Below are positions 1 to 5,411 of a stretch of DNA of 5,411 nt, one piece after another. Location of the stretch: NCBI GenBank assembly GCA_031296355.1, contig JARLFX010000368.1, positions 1 to 5,411 of the forward strand, read 5' to 3'. Every line of letters begins with the position of its first letter. Position 1 is the stretch's first letter. This DNA is from Acidobacteriaceae bacterium (GTDB lineage Bacteria; Acidobacteriota; Terriglobia; Terriglobales; Acidobacteriaceae). The notes under the pieces are model-generated. The model ran no database searches and was not told the DNA's origin. It saw nothing but the letters and a program-made list of their open reading frames with translations. The translations under genes were made by a program, and so were the position numbers.

Positions 1-83
1 AACGCGTGCTCAGCACTGGGCACGTGCGGGACATACAATAATTGGCAGCCATAGGCTGGCTCACTGTGTAGTGTTAATTACAG

Positions 84-100
84 CATATATATAACATATG
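84..100 (+). promoter_or_regulatory. TATA-like AT-rich block upstream of RPS23
   Basis: An alternating A/T run (catatatataacatatg) lies 27-43 nt before the RPS23 ATG, in otherwise non-coding sequence. It could be a core promoter element, but AT-rich spacers are general here and no second copy at a fixed distance from another gene supports it. The rest of 1-126 shows no recognisable gene. Confidence 0.25.
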
Positions 101-126
101 AATCCAGACCACTATTATTAATTATC

Positions 127-589
127 ATGGGTGCACATAAGGCAAGGGGTATGCTCTGTGCGAGAAAGCTCCACAACAAGCGCAGAGTCAACAGGTACCC
201 GCCATCTTTTCACCCTTAGGTGGGCTGATAAGGACTACCGCAAGGCCCACACCGGCCGCCAGTTCAGATGGGATCCGCTAGGGGGCACTTCCCATGCTAG
301 TGGCATCTGCGTGGCTAGAGTGGGCTTCGAGTCGAAGCAGCCTAACTCCGCGCTGAGAAAGGGTGTGAGAGTGCTGCTGAAGAAGAACAACAAGAAGGTT
401 GCTGCCTTCGTTCCCCGTGATGGTTGCCTGAACTTCATCGACGAGAACGATTCCGTCACCATCTGCGGCCAGGGTCGTAGAGGCAGGAGTGTCGGTGATA
501 TTCCCGGCGTTCGCTACAAGTGTATCATGGTTGCCGGCCTCTCTCTGAAGGCGCTTTATCTCGGCAAGAAGCAGAAGAAGAAAGGATAA
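127..589 (+). CDS. RPS23: 40S ribosomal protein S23 (uS12 family), two exons
   Basis: Exons are 127-194 and 220-589; joining them gives 145 aa ending in TAA, against about 143 aa usual for the family. RPS23/uS12 sits at the decoding centre of the small subunit and helps maintain translational accuracy. Family signatures seen: a basic N-terminus with ARKL (12-15), [11 protein letters not shown] (23-33), GGTSHASGI (44-52), the KQPNSA loop (62-67), [15 protein letters not shown] (86-100) and [10 protein letters not shown] (111-120), then a lysine-rich tail. Pro64 in KQPNSA matches the proline hydroxylated in human and yeast RPS23. The ATG at 127 gives a normal-length N-terminus, and the 25-nt intron restores the frame at Arg23. 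The protein is unusually divergent for so conserved a family, for example CGQGRRG where AGFGR.G is normal. The family assignment is very secure. The gene converges on the kinase gene with a 185-nt spacer. Confidence 0.96.
195..219 (+). other. spliceosomal intron, 25 nt (RPS23)
   Basis: The insert starts GTACCC and ends CCCTTAG. It falls in phase 2 inside Arg23. Removing it joins the basic N-terminus to [10 protein letters not shown] in one frame, as the RPS23 family requires. Confidence 0.9.
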
Positions 590-774
590 TATCCCCTGAG
601 TCTTAATCGTCACCGTACACAGTGACCTGATTCCGATTTCTTACATTTTGAGTCTCATTTATTGAATTATGCATTAGTAGTACTATCGCTCACTCAAGCA
701 CTATATCACACTGCTTTATAATAAATTTCACCGATAATGACTCTTCACACAATGCATGTAATTCCTGTAAACGG
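590..774. other. convergent intergenic spacer with possible poly(A) signal
   Basis: This is an AT-rich spacer between the TAA of RPS23 and the TAG of the minus-strand kinase, so both transcripts must end in or near it. A plus-strand AATAAA lies at 720-725, about 130 nt past the RPS23 stop; whether this organism uses the hexamer is unknown. No AATAAA is seen for the kinase on the minus strand. No open frame here resembles a protein. Confidence 0.35.
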
Positions 775-1894
775 CTACCACTCATTAAAGGGATCCTCGG
801 CGGCCTTAACGGGCGCGCTCTTAGTCTCCGAGTCGGGATACTTCGAGAAGTGTCTAGTGTCGTCCATGCCCCTAAGCGGATCAATTACTGGTCTCGACAG
901 TACTTGAGCGGCGGAATGTATGGGGACTTCAGCTTCCTCACCAGCAAGTCGTCCCAGGACAGGCCCTTGAAGAACCTGTGCTCCTTTATGTCCTTGACGC
1001 CGCCCTTGAGGTTGCCGTAGCGCTTGGACAGGTCGGCCTGCAGCAGGTGTTTCACCAGGCTCTTCGCGTTCCTATGCATGGGGAGTAAGAAGCGGGCCGA
1101 ACTTGTCGAACGCCTTCGGGAAGTGCACCTTGCCCTTCAGGATCTTCTGGTAGATGTTCATGGGGTCCTCGTCCGAGAACGGGTCGATACCCGCCAGCAT
1201 CTCGTACAGAAGCACGCCGAAGGTCCACCAGTCGACCGGCTTACCGTGGCCCTTGTTGAGCAGCATCTCGGGGGCCAGGTATTCAGGAGTGCCGCAGAGC
1301 GTGTAGGTGCGGCCCTCGCAGACCTTGGCAAAGCCGAAGTCGGTGAGCTTCAGGTAACCTGTCTCGTCGATCAGCACGTTCTCCGGCTTCAGGTCCCTAC
1401 ACTTCTCCCCTTGGTGCGGTACCGGTATATGATCTCCTTCCCGTGCAGGTACTCAAAGATCGAGACGATCTGCGAGGCATAGAAGAGGGTCTGAGGGACT
1501 GGGAAACAGTTGACAGAGCGAAGGTAGGTGAAGAGCTCGCCGCCGCGGACGAACTCGAGGACCATGTAGAGGTAGCGGTCGTCCTGGGCAACGCCGTCGA
1601 GGTTTACCTAAAACTGGGCTCTCATGCCGGGTACGATGAACGGGTGATTGATGGCTGCCAATATGCAGCACTCAGAGATGATGTGGTCCACCTGCTTGAG
1701 ACGGATAATCTCGGCTTTCTTGAGGATTTTCATGGCAACGTACTTTTTGGAGTGCACGTCCTTCGCCAGACGGACACGGCCGAAGGAGCCTACCGATAGT
1801 CTGGCAACTTACCTGTGCCAAGCGTCTGCAGGACCTCGTAGTCCGCCAGCTTCAGTCTCTTAGGCGGCGCCAACTTCGTGTCCTTCTTCTTCAT
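775..1894 (-). CDS. PKAc: cAMP-dependent protein kinase catalytic subunit (AGC kinase), six exons
   Basis: Exons in transcript order: 1894-1813, 1789-1635, 1607-1423, 1396-1103, 1071-904, 871-775; total 981 nt, 326 aa, stop TAG. It is a Ser/Thr kinase normally held inactive by a cAMP-binding regulatory subunit. It aligns with bovine PKA-C at a constant offset of 24 residues at every landmark checked. These are the glycine loop GTGSFGRV (26-33), Lys48, Glu67, Glu103, catalytic YRDLKPEN (140-147), DFG (160-162), activation-loop Thr173 in [11 protein letters not shown] (182-184), Glu206, Arg256, FSKY (303-306) and the C-terminal FNEW (323-326), the counterpart of FSEF. This makes all five intron calls self-checking. 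Oddities: the N-terminus is MKKK, without a myristoylation glycine; Tyr172 replaces the Trp of RTWTLCG; and the turn-motif Ser position is Ala314, with Ser313 beside it. The FxxF-like end favours PKA over PKG or other AGC kinases. No regulatory-subunit gene is in the window. Confidence 0.95.
872..903 (-). other. kinase intron 5, 32 nt
   Basis: Starts GTACTG and ends CGCTTAG; phase 2 inside Lys295. Without removal the protein would stop soon after PYIPPLK. With removal it continues [15 protein letters not shown] and ends FNEW at the position expected for PKA. Confidence 0.9.
1072..1102 (-). other. kinase intron 4, 31 nt
   Basis: Starts GTTCGG, an atypical donor, and ends GCATAG; phase 2 inside Lys239. 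Removal joins FPKAFDK to [10 protein letters not shown], matching the PKA large lobe. It contains CTTAC 16 nt before the acceptor, which could be a branch site. Confidence 0.9.
1397..1422 (-). other. kinase intron 3, 26 nt
   Basis: Starts GTACCG and ends GTGTAG; phase 2 inside Arg141 of the catalytic loop. Removal rebuilds IIYRDLKPEN exactly. Confidence 0.94.
1608..1634 (-). other. kinase intron 2, 27 nt
   Basis: Starts GTACCC and ends GTTTTAG; phase 0 after Ile79. Removal gives [20 protein letters not shown], with the spacing PKA requires. Its length is a multiple of three, and if retained its terminal TAG is an in-frame stop. Confidence 0.92.
1790..1812 (-). other. kinase intron 1, 23 nt
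   Basis: Starts GTAAGT and ends CGGTAG; phase 1 within Gly28. Removing it rebuilds the glycine-rich loop LGTGSFGRV. This is the shortest intron here and has the most conventional donor. Confidence 0.93.
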
Positions 1895-1899
1895 TTTCT

Positions 1900-1922
1900 T
1901 ATATTAAGTCTCTCTTAATATA
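1900..1922. repeat. perfect 9-bp inverted repeat upstream of the kinase start
   Basis: The arms tatattaag (1900-1908) and cttaatata (1914-1922) are exact reverse complements around a 5-nt centre. The element begins 5 nt upstream of the kinase ATG. If transcribed it would form a small hairpin in the leader; otherwise it could be a dimeric protein-binding site. The AT content makes chance occurrence quite possible. The rest of the 1895-2056 spacer shows no recognisable gene. Confidence 0.5.
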
Positions 1923-2056
1923 TGCGTTATGTATATATGTACTAGTAGTGACATCGCTAGCCTGTTTTTCCATTGTAAGTATGCATTGGATACATTGTGT
2001 AGTAGCACAAAAAATGAATGCGGGTGAGAGGCGAGCAAAGCGCCTCGAATAATCGT

Positions 2057-5000
2057 TCACGGCTGGATCTGTCCCGGCACCGGCGTCGACGTGCCATTTT
2101 TAACGTATGCGCTGCGTGCCCGGACCTTCATCTCCTGCTTGCGGATTATGTCCCACAACTTGCTCGGCGATTCCTTCTTCTTCTCCTCCTTCTGTTCGGT
2201 TCTAGTCTCCCTCAGAGCCACATTTTCCTTCTTGGTCTCCTCCTTAGCTCTCCCGCTAATCTCTGCCAAGGGATGCTCGTCCTTCTCCTTAACAGGGTCC
2301 AAACCGGCCTTGACCATCTCAATGGCGCCAAGGTTGCGGGCCCGCAGCGCCTTTCCTCTGTCGAACCGGAACACTCGTCTGCCATTCAAATCTTCCATCA
2401 GCTTGTCGTAGTACTCCATGTATCTTCTTATCGCCTCGTTCGCCGACAGCATTTCAAACACCTTCTGCAAGTCCTAGGAACTCTCAACTGAAGGAAATCT
2501 TACGGTCCAGAACTGCGATGCGAACGACGCTGACTTCGTGCTCACAAAAGTGATCCCAAGGACATTCGCGTTGAGTCTGTCGCCGTCCTTGTGCATTGAC
2601 ACGATCGAGGCCGGAAGCGTGAGCTGGGCGAAAGGCGCGGACCTGACGAGGACCTTTCCCGCCTCGACTGCATTTTCGTACAGTGCGACCGAGACCGTGC
2701 CAAATCCCACCATTATCCTTGCACTGTGCTCCGCAAAGTATTCGTCGATGTGGGTGAAGATCTTGGCAACCCGCGGCTTCCCGGGAGAGGAGAGCATGAG
2801 GCCTTCCATGTCTTGCAGCAGCTTGGGGGAGAGCGTGGAGGCACGCTGCAGCTCGCCGGATTCCGTGGGCCGCATCATGCGCTTCACACTTGCGTCGCCC
2901 TCTTCTCGGGGCGCGATGGCGGCTTTGGGCGCCCGGAACTCCTCGTGGATCTTCTTCAGCGGTCTCACGTCTCGCAGGCAGTATAGTTCCCTGTACCCGA
3001 CAAGCATCTCGCAGAACTCTTCCAGCAGTTTCCCGAAGAATTCCACCGATATGTCCCCCACTTCGAACTGCAAGGACACCGTTTTCTACCCCAAATCGTC
3101 TCTCTCTCTAGATAATACCCGCTCGCCCTCCTTGTTGGAGAGGAAGGCACTCACACTGATCGCATACGGGGAGGCCGTGCGCCCCCTCACAGCGACCACA
3201 CATCTCTGTGTCACTGTTGATTCCGATCCTGCTTCCCTCGTGGTGTAGGACAGCGACTTGAGCGGGGACATCTGGTCGGTCTCCATCGGGTAGAACTCTT
3301 CCTTCTATCCCCCGGTTTCGTCCTGTCGATACGCTTTTCTGCGGCCCGTCCCTCGCGGAGGCGATCTTCTTCTCTTTAAAGGCGAAGGAGAGCGATGCGG
3401 CGCCGCGAGGAGGAGTGCGAAGCTCAGCGCCTTCCTTTGCGTCAACCATGTTCCGAACGTATGCGAATAGCTGGATCTCCCGAATGAGCACCCTCGCATC
3501 ATACTGTCTCCTTCCCGTCCGAACCTCGACGCACGGCGACTTCATACACACGATTATCAACTTGGAGAGTCTTACCACGATCCTGAACTCCACAGTGGGA
3601 TGTCTGGATCCGATCGCGGAGACCCGTCTGGCCTCGCTTGCAAAGCATGTCAGCCCAATCTCCTGGCAACGGAAAGTTACCAGCACTCCTTGGATCATCT
3701 GTTCCTTCTTCTCTCTCTCGGCTTCTCTCTTCGCCGTCTCCTCGTCGATCTTCTGTCTCATCCTTTGCATGTACTGACTGAGCTCGTGAAGCTTGTTTTC
3801 GCCCTCGCCCGCGACTGCGCCCGAGGGAAGTTGCTGGGAACCGGAACGGACGATGCGGTTGGAGAGTTGCTTGAACTCTTCCACGCGCTTGTCACGCTCG
3901 GCCTTGAGTCTGGGGGCAGACTTGATCAGCTTCCGGATCCGCGAGGCCCACACCGCGTAGAAGAACCAGTCCCGCACTATCAATCTCCGCTTTCTCTTCC
4001 GCGCCTCGGACTCGCCGGACCTGACGCCGACCACAGGCCTTCGCAAGGGCCGGTAGCTCTTCAGCTCGGCTGCAATCTTGATGTTTTGTGCGAAGTCGAG
4101 GAACGTGGCAACGTCGTTGACTATGCTCGGACTCACGTTTACATGCATCTTTGTCACCAGGATTTCGAGCTATTCCTCTCACGGAGATGAACGGTACCTT
4201 GATTCTGGGCCGTTTTCCGGCGAGGGCCTCCTCCATGGCTGTGGGCCGCACGTTGTACGCTAGCATCGAGTAGATGCTGAAGGTGTCGATGAGATTCTCC
4301 TCCGCAAACGACCTTATTCGAGCATTGTAAGGAAAACGCATACTGGCGCATGAGGTTTCGCATGTCCTCGAGAGAAATGGCGTCGAAGATCTGGTTTGCG
4401 CTGTTCTTTGTCGACTCCAGCAGACTTATTGGGATGAACATTTCGGCCATGGACTTCCAGTAGAGACGCAGATTGAGTATCGTAGTTTCCCGAAGAATGA
4501 CATCGTCCCCGTCTCTATTGGGGGTGAGATGTGGTACAAAAAGTATACTGGGGGAAGGCGCGGACGAAACTGTTGCTGTCGAGGGAACTGAAGAACCACT
4601 CGGCGATGGAGGTGGTCGAGAAGATTCTCTATGCGATTCGGTGGGGGAATGCACAGTACCTCGCAGAAGATCCCGAACGCAAATGGGTTCTGGTCGGCGT
4701 AATAGTCGTCCTCGTAACGAACATGCATACGATTTATGGTCAACGTGATGTTCTTCAGCGCGAGGTTGATCACCCCAGACTTCGACTCCCCCTCCTTCTT
4801 CGGCTGCTCCGGTTTCTCAGGCTCTACTCCACGCTTAGCCCTCTCGATACCCTTGAAGTCAACCTTGACCTGGTGCTCGTAGATGCTCAATCCGTTTGTC
4901 TGGTCATATTCGTCCTCAGAGCCGTTGTCCTTGATAAAATCTGCCTCCTCGCTCCCAAACGACAGTCTGGGGCCAAGGACGACCTGCAGATCGTCGATAG

Positions 5001-5314
5001 TGACTTCAAACGGATTCGACAGACAGCTCATCAAGTTGTACTACCTCATCATGAACCGGTCGCAAAAAACCTGTAGCTGGAGCTTGCCGATCATGGCAGC
5101 TTTGAGAGAAACCGGAAGGTTCTTGGCGACGAGGTGGACGTTGACCTTGTCGGGACGCACGTTGACATCGGTCAGATTTATCCTGCCTGCATGAGATGGT
5201 ATTACGAGGGGGATTACCTGAGAGGATCGCCACCTCCAGCTGCGACTTGTCGAACCCGAACAGGTAGTCCCCTAGATACTTATGCAGAATGCTGTAGAGC
5301 TTGTTTCTGATCAT
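2057..5314 (-). CDS. VPS13: short VPS13/chorein-family bridge-like lipid transfer protein, ten exons
   Basis: Exons in transcript order: 5314-5218, 5186-5071, 5040-4660, 4628-4549, 4514-4344, 4312-4198, 4169-3333, 3304-3119, 3085-2504, 2473-2057; 2982 nt, 993 aa, stop TGA. VPS13-family proteins are long hydrophobic-groove bridges that move phospholipids between organelles at contact sites. The chorein N-terminal domain is clear: HKYLGDYLFGFDKSQLEVAILSG (11-33, gap-free), VGK-like MIGKLQLQ (64-71) and FEVTIDDLQVVLGP (82-95). Next come an acidic/lysine-rich insert (about 100-160), the signature HVRYEDD (177-183), NPFAFGI (189-195), SYRP (358-361) and the aromatic WFFYAVW (388-394). A charged, probably coiled-coil stretch follows near 400-480, then alternating hydrophobic strands, and a Lys/Glu-rich tail over the last 80 or so residues. 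There is no sign of the VAB, DH-like/ATG2_C or PH regions, and usual VPS13 is around 3000 aa. The symbol denotes the family; orthology to VPS13 rather than a shorter relative is unproven. Confidence 0.87.
2474..2503 (-). other. VPS13-like intron 9, 30 nt
   Basis: Starts GTAAGA and ends TTCCTAG; phase 0 after residue 855. Joins ASQFWT to DLQKVFEMLSANE. The length is 3n and the terminal TAG is an in-frame stop if retained, so without splicing the protein would end here. Confidence 0.82.
3086..3118 (-). other. VPS13-like intron 8, 33 nt
   Basis: Starts GTATTA and ends GGGGTAG, with a purine (GA) run inside. Phase 0 after residue 661; joins SNKEGER to KTVSLQFEVGD. The length is 3n and the terminal TAG is an in-frame stop if retained. 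Confidence 0.8.
3305..3332 (-). other. VPS13-like intron 7, 28 nt
   Basis: Starts GTATCG and ends GGGATAG; phase 0 after residue 599. Removal joins ARDGPQKS to KEEFYPMETDQ and restores the open frame. Confidence 0.78.
4170..4197 (-). other. VPS13-like intron 6, 28 nt
   Basis: Starts GTACCG and ends GGAATAG; phase 0 after Lys320. Removal joins KRPRIK to LEILVTKMHVNVS, the strand-rich pattern that precedes YRP in VPS13 proteins. Confidence 0.85.
4313..4343 (-). other. VPS13-like intron 5, 31 nt (25-nt alternative)
   Basis: Starts GTATGC and ends AATAAG, the only AAG acceptor. Phase 2; removal joins NLMRQ to SFAEENLID. A second donor GTTTTCC 6 nt downstream gives a 25-nt intron (4313-4337) in the same frame, adding two residues (Tyr-Ala). 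The GTATG donor is preferred but not proven. Confidence 0.72.
4515..4548 (-). other. VPS13-like intron 4, 34 nt
   Basis: Starts GTATAC and ends CCAATAG; phase 2 within Gln225. It is the longest intron here. Removal gives AFPQDGDDVILRETTIL. An internal GTACC donor further in would create a stop in this frame, so the outer donor is preferred. Confidence 0.78.
4629..4659 (-). other. VPS13-like intron 3, 31 nt
   Basis: Starts GTACTG and ends TCGCATAG; phase 0 after Glu198. Removal moves from NPFAFGIFCE into RIFSTTSIAEWFFS. That frame leads on to TTILNLRLYWK after the next intron. Confidence 0.78.
5041..5070 (-). other. VPS13-like intron 2, 30 nt
   Basis: Starts GTTTTTT, an atypical donor, and ends GAGGTAG; phase 0 after Gln71. 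Removal joins IGKLQLQ to YNLMSCLSNPFEV. The length is 3n and the acceptor TAG is an in-frame stop if retained. Confidence 0.82.
5187..5217 (-). other. VPS13-like intron 1, 31 nt
   Basis: Starts GTAATC and ends CATGCAG, the only CAG acceptor in the window. Phase 1 within Gly33. Removal joins VAILSG to RINLTDVNVRPDK, the chorein pattern. Confidence 0.88.
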
Positions 5315-5347
5315 TAGTCGTGCCTTTTCTTTTTAAATTAGTTGAAG
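5315..5347. promoter_or_regulatory. 33-nt divergent intergenic spacer (putative shared promoter)
   Basis: Only 33 nt separate the ATG of the VPS13-like gene (minus) from a plus-strand ATG at 5348. The spacer has a pyrimidine run followed by an A/T-rich core (cttttctttttaaatta). If the right-hand gene is real, both leaders and the core promoter must share or overlap this stretch. Confidence 0.4.
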
Positions 5348-5411
5348 ATGGCGAATTCAATAGTCACGGGTGCATGTGACCTGACAGTTGAGTTATTGGG
5401 AGAGAGCACTG
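5348..5411 (+). CDS. possible 5' end of an unrecognised gene, cut by the window edge
   Basis: The ATG at 5348 opens a frame that is still open at the window end: MANSIVTGACDLTVELLGES, 21 whole codons. The AT-rich sequence before the ATG resembles the leaders of the other genes. A GT...AG segment of 25 nt (5363-5387, starting GTCACG and ending GACAG) could instead be an intron, giving MANSILSYWERAL; both readings stay open. I do not recognise either protein, and the stretch is too short to establish coding. Confidence 0.3.
   Translation, partial: MANSIVTGACDLTVELLGEST

Noticed and set aside
1..52. A short minus-strand frame starting ATG at 52 (MAANYCMSRTC...) open to the window's left edge.
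   Set aside because: At 17 codons it is too short to judge, matches no family I recognise and lies in AT-rich flanking sequence.
61..625. A 10-bp inverted pair flanking RPS23 (tcactgtgta at 61-70 and its complement at 616-625).
   Set aside because: Several 10-bp inverted matches are expected by chance in a window of this size, and no adjacent structure supports a mobile element.
1024..1863. Plus-strand open frames opposite the kinase gene.
   Set aside because: The minus strand here encodes an unambiguous PKA catalytic subunit; these frames are its shadows.
1895..2056. Possible extra exon of the VPS13-like gene beyond its TGA: one minus-strand frame stays open for about 45 codons after a hypothetical splice.
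   Set aside because: The composition is AT-rich like the other spacers, the peptide resembles nothing in the family, and no convincing donor precedes the stop.
3540..3575. A stopless 36-nt GTAAG...AAG segment in exon 7 of the VPS13-like gene that could be a skipped or optional 3n intron.
   Set aside because: The segment encodes alternating hydrophobic residues (VRLSKLIIVCMKS) that fit the strand pattern of the groove, and the frame stays open across it. It is also slightly longer than the other introns. RNA evidence would decide.
2018..4263. Long plus-strand open frames opposite the VPS13-like gene, including one of 236 codons at 2538-3248.
   Set aside because: They are antisense shadows of GC-rich third positions in the minus-strand gene. 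They cross its introns without regard to structure and show no recognisable domain.
775..5314. Interpretation of the broken frames as pseudogenes or programmed frameshifts.
   Set aside because: Each break is bounded by GT and AG, has a narrow size range, and removal restores conserved motifs exactly. Decay or frameshifting would not produce that pattern.

Overview
The window is nuclear DNA of a eukaryotic microbe with a very compact genome. Three genes are complete or essentially complete, and a fourth may enter at the right edge. The ORFs look broken, but each break is repaired by removing a 23-34 nt GT...AG insert. I infer 15 such introns: 1 in the first gene, 5 in the second and 9 in the third. 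After removal, all three proteins read through in a single frame and match their families. The three genes end in TAA, TAG and TGA respectively, so the standard genetic code applies; this argues against Paramecium/Tetrahymena-type codes. Exons favour G/C at third positions and spacers are AT-rich.

Layout: (1) 127-589, plus strand: RPS23, the uS12 protein of the cytosolic small ribosomal subunit, with one 25-nt intron. (2) 775-1894, minus strand, convergent with RPS23 across a 185-nt spacer: a 326-aa catalytic subunit of cAMP-dependent protein kinase (PKA-C), six exons. (3) 2057-5314, minus strand: a 993-aa VPS13/chorein-family bridge-like lipid transfer protein, ten exons, about one third of the usual VPS13 length. 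(4) 5348-5411, plus strand: a possible 5' end of an unrecognised gene, divergent from the VPS13-like gene across only 33 nt.

The genes belong to unrelated pathways (translation, cAMP signalling, lipid transfer at membrane contacts), so they look like ordinary housekeeping neighbours rather than a functional cluster. Lineage is uncertain. Tiny introns, compact spacing, balanced GC, the standard code and a PKA tail ending in DPF..W would fit an alveolate such as a gregarine or piroplasm-like apicomplexan. A rozellid or microsporidia-related lineage, or another protist, is not excluded.

The most notable points are the uniformly tiny introns with variable donors but almost invariant TAG acceptors, the fact that every intron of length 3n uses that TAG as an in-frame stop, and the miniature VPS13-like protein. 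I found no tRNA, rRNA, mobile element, CRISPR array or tandem repeat.
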